Below are positions 7,676 to 15,174 of a DNA stretch of 64,000 nt, one piece after another. The translations under genes were made by a program, and so were the position numbers. The DNA lies in contig URMH01000003.1 in NCBI GenBank assembly GCA_900549015.1, positions 30,595 through 94,594 on the forward strand, in the 5' to 3' direction. This DNA comes from an uncultured Blautia sp. Its GTDB lineage: Bacteria; Bacillota; Clostridia; Lachnospirales; Lachnospiraceae. Position 1 is the first letter of the stretch, and each line of letters begins with the position of its first letter. Below the pieces are notes generated by a model. The model had not been told where the DNA came from and did no database searches. It was given only the letters and a program-made list of their open reading frames with translations.

Positions 7676-9811
7676 TTACATAGATTTTCTCTCTGCAATC
7701 TCTGCCATTTTCGCCTCATTCAGACGTGTATCGCCATGAACACGACTGTAGGAAAGGTATCCGTTCATACGGTCAATTTTTGTAAGATTGCTGGAACCGC
7801 ATACAGGGCATACGTCCATCTCAAGCTCCTCATGTCCACAGTCATCGCAGTACGCAAGAGAAAGATTTACTCCCTCATAATATCCAAGAGCCATTGCTCT
7901 TCGAATCAGAGTGCGGATCGCCTCTCTGTTATAGCTGATCGGATAACGGACGTACTGGATTTTTCCTCCGTTACAAAGTTCCCAGAAACGTCCTTCCAGA
8001 TCCTGTTTTTCAATAGGAGTAACGTCCTCTGTCACATGGCAGTGGAAACTGTTGCTTACATACGGGCGGTCGGAAACGCCCTCCACAATGCCGTACATTT
8101 TGCGGAACTGCTCTACCTGAAGACCGCAGAGGCTCTCTGCCGGTGTTCCGTAAATCGCGTAAAGATAGCCGTCCTCTTTCTTAAACTGATTGACTTTATC
8201 GTTGATATAACGGAGAACCTCAAGGGCAAACTCCCCGTCCTCTGTAATGGATTTTCCATTATAAAGCTCCTGCAGCTCGTTTAAGGCTGTAATTCCGAAA
8301 GAAGCTGTCATTGGCTTTAAAATCTTTCCGATTTTTTCGTGCGGTTTTAAATGACCGCCGTAAAATCCTCCTTCACAGTATGCAAGAGGATTTGTAGAAG
8401 CCCGCATCTGTCCAAGATATTCATAAGTACGGATATGAAGGCTTCTGATCATTTCCAGGTAAAAATCAAGAACTTCATAAAAATCACGGTTTTCCGCACG
8501 GGCTTTCGCAAGGATCATCGGAAGATGAAGGCTCACAGCTCCCACGTTAAATCTTCCTACAAAAACAGGAACATCGTTCTCATCTGCAGGCTCCATGCCT
8601 CCGCGCTCATACCAGGGGCTTAAAAATGCCCGGCAGCCCATCGGACTGATTACTTTTTTATATTTTTTGTACATGCTGGAAATATATCCCTCTCCTGACA
8701 TGGAAAGCCAGTCAGGATACATGGTTTTTGCAGAACAATCTACACCAACCTCAAATACGTCTTCACAGCATTTTCCTTTTCCGTGAATATTTTCATCATA
8801 TAAAAATACAATCTTCGGGAAAAGAACCGGCTTCTTTCTGCCCTCTCTGCCCTGTCCACCCTGATGAACCTGTAAAAGAGAAATGCTGCACATTTTCTCA
8901 AACTGCTCTGTTCCAAGACCAAGTGTCACAGTGACAAAAGGATAATCTCCTCTGGAAGAACCGACTGTATTCAATTTATACTCAATTCCCTGCCAGCCCT
9001 GGTCATAGTCGCGTCGAACCTTGTCGAGGGCGTATTCAATGGCTTTCTCTTCTCTTCCGCTCCAGCTTTCATCAGAATATTTCATAAATTCCTGAATATA
9101 TCTGCCGTAGCTTTTCTGGGCGTAAGGAGCCAGGATCTTATCTACCTCGGGAACTGTAAAGCCGCCGTACTGCTGGGCTGCCGTACTTAAAATAATATCG
9201 CCCATAACGTCAAAAGCAGTATCAAGAGTTTTCGGCTCGTTATACCACACATTTCCCATCTCGAATCCGCCGCTTAATACAGAAGCCACGTCAAAAAGAC
9301 AGCAGTTCATTGTATCAAGGCGGGCAGACTGGTCGTGAATATAAATATAACCGTCTTTACATGCCTGAAGCTCATTCCGGTTCATAAAGAATTTCCGGTA
9401 AAGCTCCTTGTTCAGCTCATTAAAAATCAGGCTTCTCTTTGTTGCAACAAGAGCGCTGTCTGTATTTGCATTGCTCTTGTCCCCAATATAACGGATTGCC
9501 TGACTTTTTGTATACACATCGTCCATCATATGGATAAAATCAAGCTTATAATTCCGGTAATCCCTATAACTTTTTGCAACAGCAGGATTTACACGCTCAA
9601 GAGCTCCCTCTACAATATTGTGCATTTCCTGAATCTGAATTTCGTTCTTTCCAAGAGAATCTGCATGCTCCTGTGCAAACCGGCAGATAAAATCTTTTTC
9701 CTCATCAGAAAATGTATAAAGTATACGCGCGGCAGATTTATTTACTGCAGCCACGATTTTCAGAGGATTGAATTCCTCCTTCGTCCCATCTTTCTTAATC
9801 ACATAAATCAT
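7676..9811 (-). CDS. nrdD: Anaerobic (class III) ribonucleoside-triphosphate reductase
   Basis: NrdD reduces ribonucleoside triphosphates to deoxy forms without oxygen, using a glycyl radical. The 711-residue product starts with an ATP-cone (MIYVIKKDGTKEEFNPLKI), has the central radical-enzyme barrel (DQSARLDTMNCCLFD, GGQGREGRKKP) and, near the C-terminus, a zinc site CDDCGHEE...CPVCGSSN followed by RMNGYLSYSR, whose Gly is the likely radical site. The ATG at 9811 has GGGAG upstream; an ATG at 9853 has none. The activase gene nrdG is not adjacent. A partial NrdR-like box lies at the promoter. Pyruvate formate-lyase is excluded by the ATP-cone and zinc site. Confidence 0.95.
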   Translation of the reverse strand: MIYVIKKDGTKEEFNPLKIVAAVNKSAARILYTFSDEEKDFICRFAQEHADSLGKNEIQIQEMHNIVEGALERVNPAVAKSYRDYRNYKLDFIHMMDDVYTKSQAIRYIGDKSNANTDSALVATKRSLIFNELNKELYRKFFMNRNELQACKDGYIYIHDQSARLDTMNCCLFDVASVLSGGFEMGNVWYNEPKTLDTAFDVMGDIILSTAAQQYGGFTVPEVDKILAPYAQKSYGRYIQEFMKYSDESWSGREEKAIEYALDKVRRDYDQGWQGIEYKLNTVGSSRGDYPFVTVTLGLGTEQFEKMCSISLLQVHQGGQGREGRKKPVLFPKIVFLYDENIHGKGKCCEDVFEVGVDCSAKTMYPDWLSMSGEGYISSMYKKYKKVISPMGCRAFLSPWYERGGMEPADENDVPVFVGRFNVGAVSLHLPMILAKARAENRDFYEVLDFYLEMIRSLHIRTYEYLGQMRASTNPLAYCEGGFYGGHLKPHEKIGKILKPMTASFGITALNELQELYNGKSITEDGEFALEVLRYINDKVNQFKKEDGYLYAIYGTPAESLCGLQVEQFRKMYGIVEGVSDRPYVSNSFHCHVTEDVTPIEKQDLEGRFWELCNGGKIQYVRYPISYNREAIRTLIRRAMALGYYEGVNLSLAYCDDCGHEELEMDVCPVCGSSNLTKIDRMNGYLSYSRVHGDTRLNEAKMAEIAERKSM

Positions 9812-9868
9812 ACTATTTTTCTCCCAATTACCATATCTAGTTATATTTTTCAATTTTTTTCTTCATCT

Positions 9869-9897
9869 CACCCATATATGGTGCTTACAAGAGTATA
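9869..9897 (-). promoter_or_regulatory. nrdD -10 box with NrdR-like palindrome at the start site
   Basis: On the minus strand TATACT (9897-9892) is a good -10. Just downstream CACCATATATGGGTG, centred near 9876, resembles the AT-centred NrdR box (consensus about ACACwATATATwGTGT) with mismatches in the arms. A second, weaker AT-rich candidate lies about 31 bases away at 9842-9850. Confidence 0.4.
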
Positions 9898-9933
9898 GCA
9901 TAACCATCTGAAAAAGGGAAGGGGGAAAATTAT

Positions 9934-11148
9934 CTATTTCCTGTACATTCTTTTCAGCACAGGAAGAAGAAGTGCACAAAACACAGAATACACAGGGAAA
10001 AGTAAAAAAATCCCGTCCAGAACTTTTCCTCCGATTTCATAAAGAGTAAAATTTGCCGTTCCCTGTGCAAGCTGCAAAAGTCTGTCCGGAAGAAGCCCCA
10101 GAATCCCTGCCGCTGCCGGATGATTGATATTTGACAAAAATGAAGGCAGAAATAACAGTACAAAAGGAAGTACAACTGCCGCTACAGAAGACTTTGTTTT
10201 TCCGGATACCAGCATGGTAAGAAACGAAATAAACAGGCAGCCCAGGTATCCCCCGACTGCGCAGAGAATATATTTTTCCATATTTGTCATTTCATAAAAG
10301 CTTTTCCAACCGGAAGAATTTGCCTGAACCGGGCAAAAGGCTCCGTCTGCACCAAGATAAAGAAGAACTGCTCCCGTATATAAAAGCACTGTGCACCAGT
10401 ATATGCCCGTGACAATATAAAAACAAGCCTTGACTTTTGCAGAAACTGCCTTATCCTTTCCGTACATAGAAGAAAACAGAATACTGTCTGCTTTCCACTG
10501 AAATTCTCTTGCAAAAATTCCGGAAATCAGGTATCCAAGCACAAGCATGAGAATCATAAGAATTGTAGGAAAATAAAGAAAAATCTGCTTCCACCCCTCT
10601 ACATAATCGTAAAAAAACGGTGTTTGAAGGTTTTCGTATTTCTTTATCAGATATTCTTTTTCTGTTTCTGAAAAAAGTCCCTTTCCTTCCCCCGAAAGCC
10701 AGTCTTTTAAAAGAACAATCCTGTTTTCGTAAAATCCAGATGCATCTTCCGGCTTTAAGCTGTCTGCCCTGAAATAATTATAATCTCGAAATCCTTCTGC
10801 ATATGCGTAATTTAAAAGATTTCTGATTTCCAAAAACCCCTGCTTTTTATGAAACGCCTTATCATTCTCCTGAAAGTCATCAGACTGCGCCTCCGGCGTC
10901 TGCAAAATTTTATTATTTTCCTCAATAACCTTTCGAATTTTCGCCTCGTCAAGAGGCCCCGACCACTTCTTTTGCTCTTCCCTTAATTTTTTCACTGCCT
11001 GAAATCCCGTTTCTGTTTCTCCTGCTTCGTTTACATAGGAAATATTTCCTGCAAAAAAACATACGACGCACAGGAGCACTGCAAGAAGAGCCACTGCAAT
11101 CTGATTTCCTCTTCTTAAAAATACTTTCTTTATCTCAAATTTCACCAT
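9934..11148 (-). CDS. ABC-2 type transporter permease
   Basis: A 404-residue membrane protein and probable permease of the transporter encoded with the next two genes. It starts MVKFEIKKVFLRRGN with one N-terminal membrane segment, then a charged extracytoplasmic stretch of about 150 residues (rich in Lys/Glu, with FQAVKKLREEQKKW), then five or six hydrophobic segments (FPTILMILMLVLGYLISG onward). That one-plus-five layout with a large loop is typical of ABC-2 permeases of peptide or lantibiotic export systems. The ATG at 11148 lies one base after the ATPase stop and has AGGTGAG upstream. The substrate cannot be told from sequence. Confidence 0.8.
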   Translation of the reverse strand: MVKFEIKKVFLRRGNQIAVALLAVLLCVVCFFAGNISYVNEAGETETGFQAVKKLREEQKKWSGPLDEAKIRKVIEENNKILQTPEAQSDDFQENDKAFHKKQGFLEIRNLLNYAYAEGFRDYNYFRADSLKPEDASGFYENRIVLLKDWLSGEGKGLFSETEKEYLIKKYENLQTPFFYDYVEGWKQIFLYFPTILMILMLVLGYLISGIFAREFQWKADSILFSSMYGKDKAVSAKVKACFYIVTGIYWCTVLLYTGAVLLYLGADGAFCPVQANSSGWKSFYEMTNMEKYILCAVGGYLGCLFISFLTMLVSGKTKSSVAAVVLPFVLLFLPSFLSNINHPAAAGILGLLPDRLLQLAQGTANFTLYEIGGKVLDGIFLLFPVYSVFCALLLPVLKRMYRK

Positions 11149-11149
11149 C

Positions 11150-12022
11150 TTACTCACCTGCCCTTCTTCCAAAATAATAGAGAAATACATCTTCCAGATT
11201 TGCCGTCACCAAAGCGGCATCATCCCGGGGCTTTTCCTCTGAAAGAACACGGAGCTTTGTCTTTCCCTCCAATCTCCTGATATTGGAAATCTTATAATTT
11301 TTTATAAAAAACTCCGCTTCCTTTCCATTTACCGTACACTCCCACACCCCTGCCGTGAGACAGGAAGTCAGTTCTTCCACTGTCCCTGTCCTTTTAATTT
11401 CTCCTTCCTTCATAAGAAAAACAGAATCTGCAATATACTCTATATCTGATACAATATGTGTAGATAAAAGCACAAGGCGATTTTGAGAAAGTTCGCTTAA
11501 CAGGCTTCGAAAACGGATCCGCTCATTGGGATCAAGACCTGCCGTGGGCTCGTCCAGAATCAGAATCTTCGGATCATTTAGCATTGCCTGAGCAATCCCT
11601 ACTCTTCTTTTCATACCTCCGGAAAGACGCTTCATTTTTTTGTTTTTTTCCCGGGAAAGCCCCACCTGTTTTATCAAAAGCTCTGCCCGTTTTTTCGCCA
11701 CAGCAGGGCGTAACCCTTTTACTGAGCTGATATAAAGAAGATAATCCCACACTGTAAAATCGGGATAATACCCAAACTCCTGGGGCAGATACCCGAGAAG
11801 CTTTCGGTACTCTCCCTCCATCGAAAAAATATCTTTTCCGTTATATGTGATTTTTCCTTCTGTGGGAGAAAGAAGGGTACAAAGCATCCGCATCATAGTT
11901 GTTTTTCCTGAACCATTGATTCCCAGGAGCCCGTAGATTCCCTCTTTCATCACACAGGATACATGGCTTACCGCATTTGTACTCTGAAAACTCTTTGAAA
12001 CATTTTCCATTTTTAATTCCAT
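11150..12022 (-). CDS. ABC transporter ATP-binding protein
   Basis: ATPase of the same transporter, 290 residues. Visible motifs: Walker A GINGSGKTT, Q-loop LPQEFG, signature LSGGMKRR, Walker B ILILDEPTAGLD and the H-loop STHIVSD. The C-terminal 70 residues after the core (WECTVNGKEAEF onward) form the extra domain common in bacitracin/lantibiotic-type exporters. The ATG at 12022 has GGGAGG upstream and overlaps the stop of the preceding membrane gene by about 10 bases, so translation is likely coupled. Length and motif spacing are normal. The substrate (antimicrobial peptide, or none) is inference. Confidence 0.88.
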   Translation of the reverse strand: MELKMENVSKSFQSTNAVSHVSCVMKEGIYGLLGINGSGKTTMMRMLCTLLSPTEGKITYNGKDIFSMEGEYRKLLGYLPQEFGYYPDFTVWDYLLYISSVKGLRPAVAKKRAELLIKQVGLSREKNKKMKRLSGGMKRRVGIAQAMLNDPKILILDEPTAGLDPNERIRFRSLLSELSQNRLVLLSTHIVSDIEYIADSVFLMKEGEIKRTGTVEELTSCLTAGVWECTVNGKEAEFFIKNYKISNIRRLEGKTKLRVLSEEKPRDDAALVTANLEDVFLYYFGRRAGE

Positions 12023-12691
12023 AACATCTGAACCTCCCACATTTGTCTCCATTTTTTCTGCCCTCTGCTTACGCAGTAAAAAAGATACAGAACAGAGCTT
12101 ATAAAAATCAAAGCCCACACCGGTTTTGTCACCGCTTCATAAATCGGTTCCTGCAGAAGAAACAGAAGCCACACAGCATCCCACATCATACAAAGAAAAA
12201 CAGAAAATACTTCTGATCCTGTTTTTCTGCTATATAAAGTTCCAAAACAAATACAACAGCTTATATTAAAGGGAATAAAAAACTGCACCACTGCTTCCCA
12301 CAGGGTAATCCTCCCGGAAAGAGAAACTGCTGCAAAAAAAATCCCGAGAATAAAACCATCTGCCAGAGCAAACGCCATAATCCTTGCCGCATACATCTGA
12401 CGAAGCGTGTAAAATGTGGTTCCCTCAATTTCCATCGCTCCTGTATTGCGGTTTTTCCAGAGTTCCGGCATGATCAGCACTGCGAAAAGAGAGGCAGCCA
12501 TTCCCATTCCTTTTTTTACATACGCACCGCTCTCTGTATATACAAGGAGCCACCAAAGCCCCATAAGGACGGCAGCCTGTAAAATCCACCATCTCTTCTG
12601 AATATATCTGCTCTGCTCATAAAGAAATTCAGGAAACGAGGCGTCTCTCTCCTGCTCTCCTTTTCTGTATCAGGCTGAAATCTCTGTCCAT
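12013..12691 (-). pseudogene. ABC transporter membrane protein interrupted by one-base frameshift
   Basis: Two frames together make one protein. The ATG at 12691, with AGGAGC upstream, reads MDRDFSLIQK, then hits an AAAA run (12664-12661), after which this frame soon stops. The +1 frame past the run continues GEQERDASFPEFLYEQ and on into an uninterrupted hydrophobic protein (residues such as GLWWLLVYTES, LFAVLIMPELW, several membrane spans) to the stop at 12013. Removing one A restores a continuous 225-residue product. The later ATG at 12564 has no ribosome site and would lose the N-terminus. Either the gene is broken, the base call is wrong in the run, or there is +1 slippage at AAA-AGG. Its neighbours are the ATPase and permease downstream. 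Confidence 0.7.
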
Positions 12692-12835
12692 CTCTTTGCT
12701 CCTGTCCCGTTTCTCTGGCTGCTCTGAACCATACTTTTCTCTCTTTCTCATGCCTTCACTTATTATAACGGTCCGAAAGTCAAAAAAGACAGGACAAACC
12801 ATGATTTTTTCGTATAATTTTTTTCCTGCAAAAAA

Positions 12836-12864
12836 TTGTCACAGACAAACTTTCCTGTTATAAT
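12836..12864 (+). promoter_or_regulatory. asnA promoter
   Basis: TTGTCA (12836-12841), 17-base spacer, TATAAT (12859-12864): a near-consensus vegetative promoter, with asnA starting 34 bases further on. Confidence 0.85.
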
Positions 12865-12897
12865 AAAAGCTAATTATTTTTATGAGGAGGGCTTTCT

Positions 12898-13905
12898 ATG
12901 GAACAGATGAAAATCCCCACCGGCTATCAGGCTGACTTAAACCTTCATGATACCCAGGTGGCAATCAAGACAGTTAAAGACTTTTTTCAGCAGACTCTGG
13001 CGCAGAAACTAAATTTACTCCGCGTATCAGCGCCTATTTTTGTAAATCCGGCATCAGGTCTGAATGATAATCTAAACGGGATAGAACGCCCTGTAAGCTT
13101 TGATATTAAGGGACAAAACGATTCTGCAGAAATTGTTCACTCCCTTGCAAAATGGAAGCGCTACGCGCTGAAACGCTACGGTTTCTCTCAGGGAGAGGGA
13201 CTTTACACAGATATGGTCGCCATTCGAAGAGACGAAGACCTTGACAATATCCACTCTGTTTATGTGGACCAGTGGGACTGGGAAAAAATTATTTCCAGAG
13301 AAGAGCGAAATATGGATACTTTGATCCACACAGTCCGCACTATTTACAGCGTTCTTCGAAAAACAGAAAAATACATGGCAGTACAGTATGATTATATAGA
13401 AGAAATTTTACCGAGAGAAATCAGCTTCGTCACAACACAGGAGCTGGCTGATATGTACCCGGACTGCACTCCAAAGGAACGGGAATATAAGATTACAAAA
13501 GAAAAAGGCGCTGTCTTCCTTATGCAGGTAGGCAAAGCCTTACGAAGCGGCGAACGCCACGATGGACGTGCCCCGGATTATGATGACTGGGAATTAAACG
13601 GGGATATTCTTGTATATTATCCGGTTCTTGATATTGCCCTTGAGCTTTCTTCTATGGGAATCCGCGTGGACGAAGAATCCCTTGACCGCCAGCTTACAGA
13701 AGCAGGCTGCGATGACAGACGGGAGCTTGATTTCCAGAAAGCTGTTTTAAATGCAGACCTTCCTTATACCATCGGCGGCGGAATCGGTCAGTCCAGAATC
13801 TGTATGTTTTTCCTTAGAAAAGCACACATCGGAGAGGTACACGTTTCCCTCTGGCCGGAAGAAATGCGAAAGGCTGCGGAGGAGAATGGGATTCTGCTGT
13901 TGTAA
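12898..13905 (+). CDS. asnA: Aspartate-ammonia ligase (asparagine synthetase A)
   Basis: AsnA makes asparagine from aspartate, ammonia and ATP via an aspartyl-AMP intermediate in the cytoplasm. The 335-residue length equals the family norm. It begins MEQMKIPTGYQADLNLHDTQ after GAGGAGGGCTTTCT. Class II synthetase-like motifs are visible: VSAPIFVNPASGLNDNLNG, the substrate region VDQWDWE, and GGGIGQSRICMFFL near the end. It has its own strong promoter and a strong terminator, so it is monocistronic. It is divergent from the damaged ABC operon. Confidence 0.97.
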   Translation: MEQMKIPTGYQADLNLHDTQVAIKTVKDFFQQTLAQKLNLLRVSAPIFVNPASGLNDNLNGIERPVSFDIKGQNDSAEIVHSLAKWKRYALKRYGFSQGEGLYTDMVAIRRDEDLDNIHSVYVDQWDWEKIISREERNMDTLIHTVRTIYSVLRKTEKYMAVQYDYIEEILPREISFVTTQELADMYPDCTPKEREYKITKEKGAVFLMQVGKALRSGERHDGRAPDYDDWELNGDILVYYPVLDIALELSSMGIRVDEESLDRQLTEAGCDDRRELDFQKAVLNADLPYTIGGGIGQSRICMFFLRKAHIGEVHVSLWPEEMRKAAEENGILLL

Positions 13906-13943
13906 ATAAAATATGTTGGAAGATAGTTTCCTGTTATAGAAAA

Positions 13944-13986
13944 GCCCCTGGAATATACCGGAAAGTGGTGTATTTCAGGGGGTTTT
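13944..13986 (+). terminator. asnA terminator
   Basis: CCCCTGgAATAtACC pairs with GGTgTATTtCAGGGG, followed by GTTTTAT. It lies 39 bases after the asnA stop; the convergent nuclease gene ends at 14030. Confidence 0.8.
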
Positions 13987-14029
13987 ATATGTCAGGAATG
14001 TCAAGTTATTCCGCCCTATTTCTTTAATC

Positions 14030-14887
14030 TTATTTCTGTAATTCCAAAAGCTTCTTTCGGAGCTCCTTCACTTCTTTTTCCGCTTTTTCAGCCCTCCGAC
14101 GTTCTTTCTCTGTTTCTTTTTCCTGTTCCGCTTTTCCCAGGGCGATACCTTCTTTTTTTCCGGCGGCAATTCCAGCCTCCATGCCCTCTTCCCGAATCAT
14201 CTGTTCCCGTTCCCAGATCTTCATATATTCCAGAAACACCCCCTTATCTTCTTTGACCTTTTCTACCATTTTCTGTATTTTCTGCAAAGATGAGTTTACT
14301 GCATTTTTCTCTTCTGTATCTTCCATATAATGAAGAAGCTCCCGAAGCTCTTTTGAAATATTACCTTTTGTTCCTTTCGTGTAAAGAAATATGGTTCTTG
14401 CCCCGTCTTCATATGGCATGGAAGGGTCTTCCTGGCACATATTACGTATAGTATAAATGAGACGGTCCCGGTCGAATGGGTCGTATGGAAGAATAATAAT
14501 AATGTATACATCTTTTAATGTTCCATAATCTTCGCCGGACGCAAGACTATGTCCGTCCACAATTGCACGGTAAAAACGTGCCCGTTTAGGAAGGTACTGA
14601 CGTTTCTTTCTGTTTTTTGCGTTTTCTGCTTCCAGATCATAGAGCGCTTCCGGCTCTAATTCGGCACTGTCTTCTTCCAGATAAACATCAAGACGCGTCC
14701 CGTGATTCACTGTGTCATCTCCGTAATACTGCCGCTGTGGGATTACTTTTAGTTTCCCGAACTTTCTTTGAAAAATAGTCTGGAGCAACTCCCGGCAGAA
14801 GGCTTCGCCAAATTCCTTATGGGAGACAAGTGTTCCAAATAAAAAATCGTCCAGAAGGTTCAGGTGTTTTAAGGTTCGTTTTGCCAT
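14030..14887 (-). CDS. Rpn-family PD-(D/E)XK nuclease (recombination-promoting, transposase-like)
   Basis: This 285-residue protein belongs to the Rpn/PD-(D/E)XK transposase-like family, nucleases that stimulate RecA-independent recombination and have been linked to phage restriction. The nuclease core shows GTRLDVYLEE (Asp ligand) and YDLEAEN (second acidic pair). The second half is a helical Glu/Lys-rich region ending in a coiled coil (EKERRRAEKAEKEVKELRK). I take the ATG at 14887 (AGGAAA upstream); a GTG one codon earlier is possible. A consensus promoter lies about 150 bases upstream, leaving a long leader of about 140 bases with a small AGCCG/CGGCT hairpin. It is a lone gene, typical of this scattered family. 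Confidence 0.8.
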   Translation of the reverse strand: MAKRTLKHLNLLDDFLFGTLVSHKEFGEAFCRELLQTIFQRKFGKLKVIPQRQYYGDDTVNHGTRLDVYLEEDSAELEPEALYDLEAENAKNRKKRQYLPKRARFYRAIVDGHSLASGEDYGTLKDVYIIIILPYDPFDRDRLIYTIRNMCQEDPSMPYEDGARTIFLYTKGTKGNISKELRELLHYMEDTEEKNAVNSSLQKIQKMVEKVKEDKGVFLEYMKIWEREQMIREEGMEAGIAAGKKEGIALGKAEQEKETEKERRRAEKAEKEVKELRKKLLELQK

Positions 14888-15034
14888 CACATTTCCTTTC
14901 TAATGACGGAAAAGAAACATGGGCATTTCAGACAAATTTCCCTGCCGGCGATTCTCCTTTCCGCCATATTCAATTAATCATTCATATGGGGATTTAGAGC
15001 CGAACGGCTGAGAATAGTCCCAGATATATAATTT

Positions 15035-15063
15035 ATTGTAGCAAGAGAGCTTGTGGCTGTCAA
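15035..15063 (-). promoter_or_regulatory. Promoter of the Rpn-type nuclease gene
   Basis: On the minus strand TTGACA (15063-15058), exactly 17 bases, then TACAAT (15040-15035). The implied leader to the start at 14887 is about 140 bases and contains no other ORF that I can support. Confidence 0.75.
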
Positions 15064-15125
15064 TGGATTTTAAATAAGTATTCCTGATTTCTCAGCGTTT
15101 TCCTTTTTCCTAAATATAAAGCTAC

Positions 15126-15158
15126 AGAGGGAGTGCCCACTTTGAGCACTCCCCCTCT
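15126..15158 (-). terminator. Hairpin after the GH3 gene
   Basis: AGAGGG-AGTGC pairs with GCACT-CCCTCT with a short bulge, 17 bases beyond the end of the glycosidase operon. It lacks a clean T-run, so termination may be partial. Confidence 0.5.
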
Positions 15159-15174
15159 TATCCTGATAAAATCT

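Noticed and set aside
7676..9811. Reading the glycyl-radical enzyme as pyruvate formate-lyase
   Set aside because: The ATP-cone and the four-Cys zinc site before the C-terminal Gly mark class III ribonucleotide reductase.
12013..12564. Taking the ATG at 12564 as the true start of the ABC membrane gene
   Set aside because: No SD is present, and 45 upstream codons read as credible protein once one base is removed near 12661.
12766..12800. Vegetative promoter for the damaged ABC operon
   Set aside because: A TATAAT exists on the minus strand, but TTGACT is only 10 bases away and no -35 lies at 16-18 bases.
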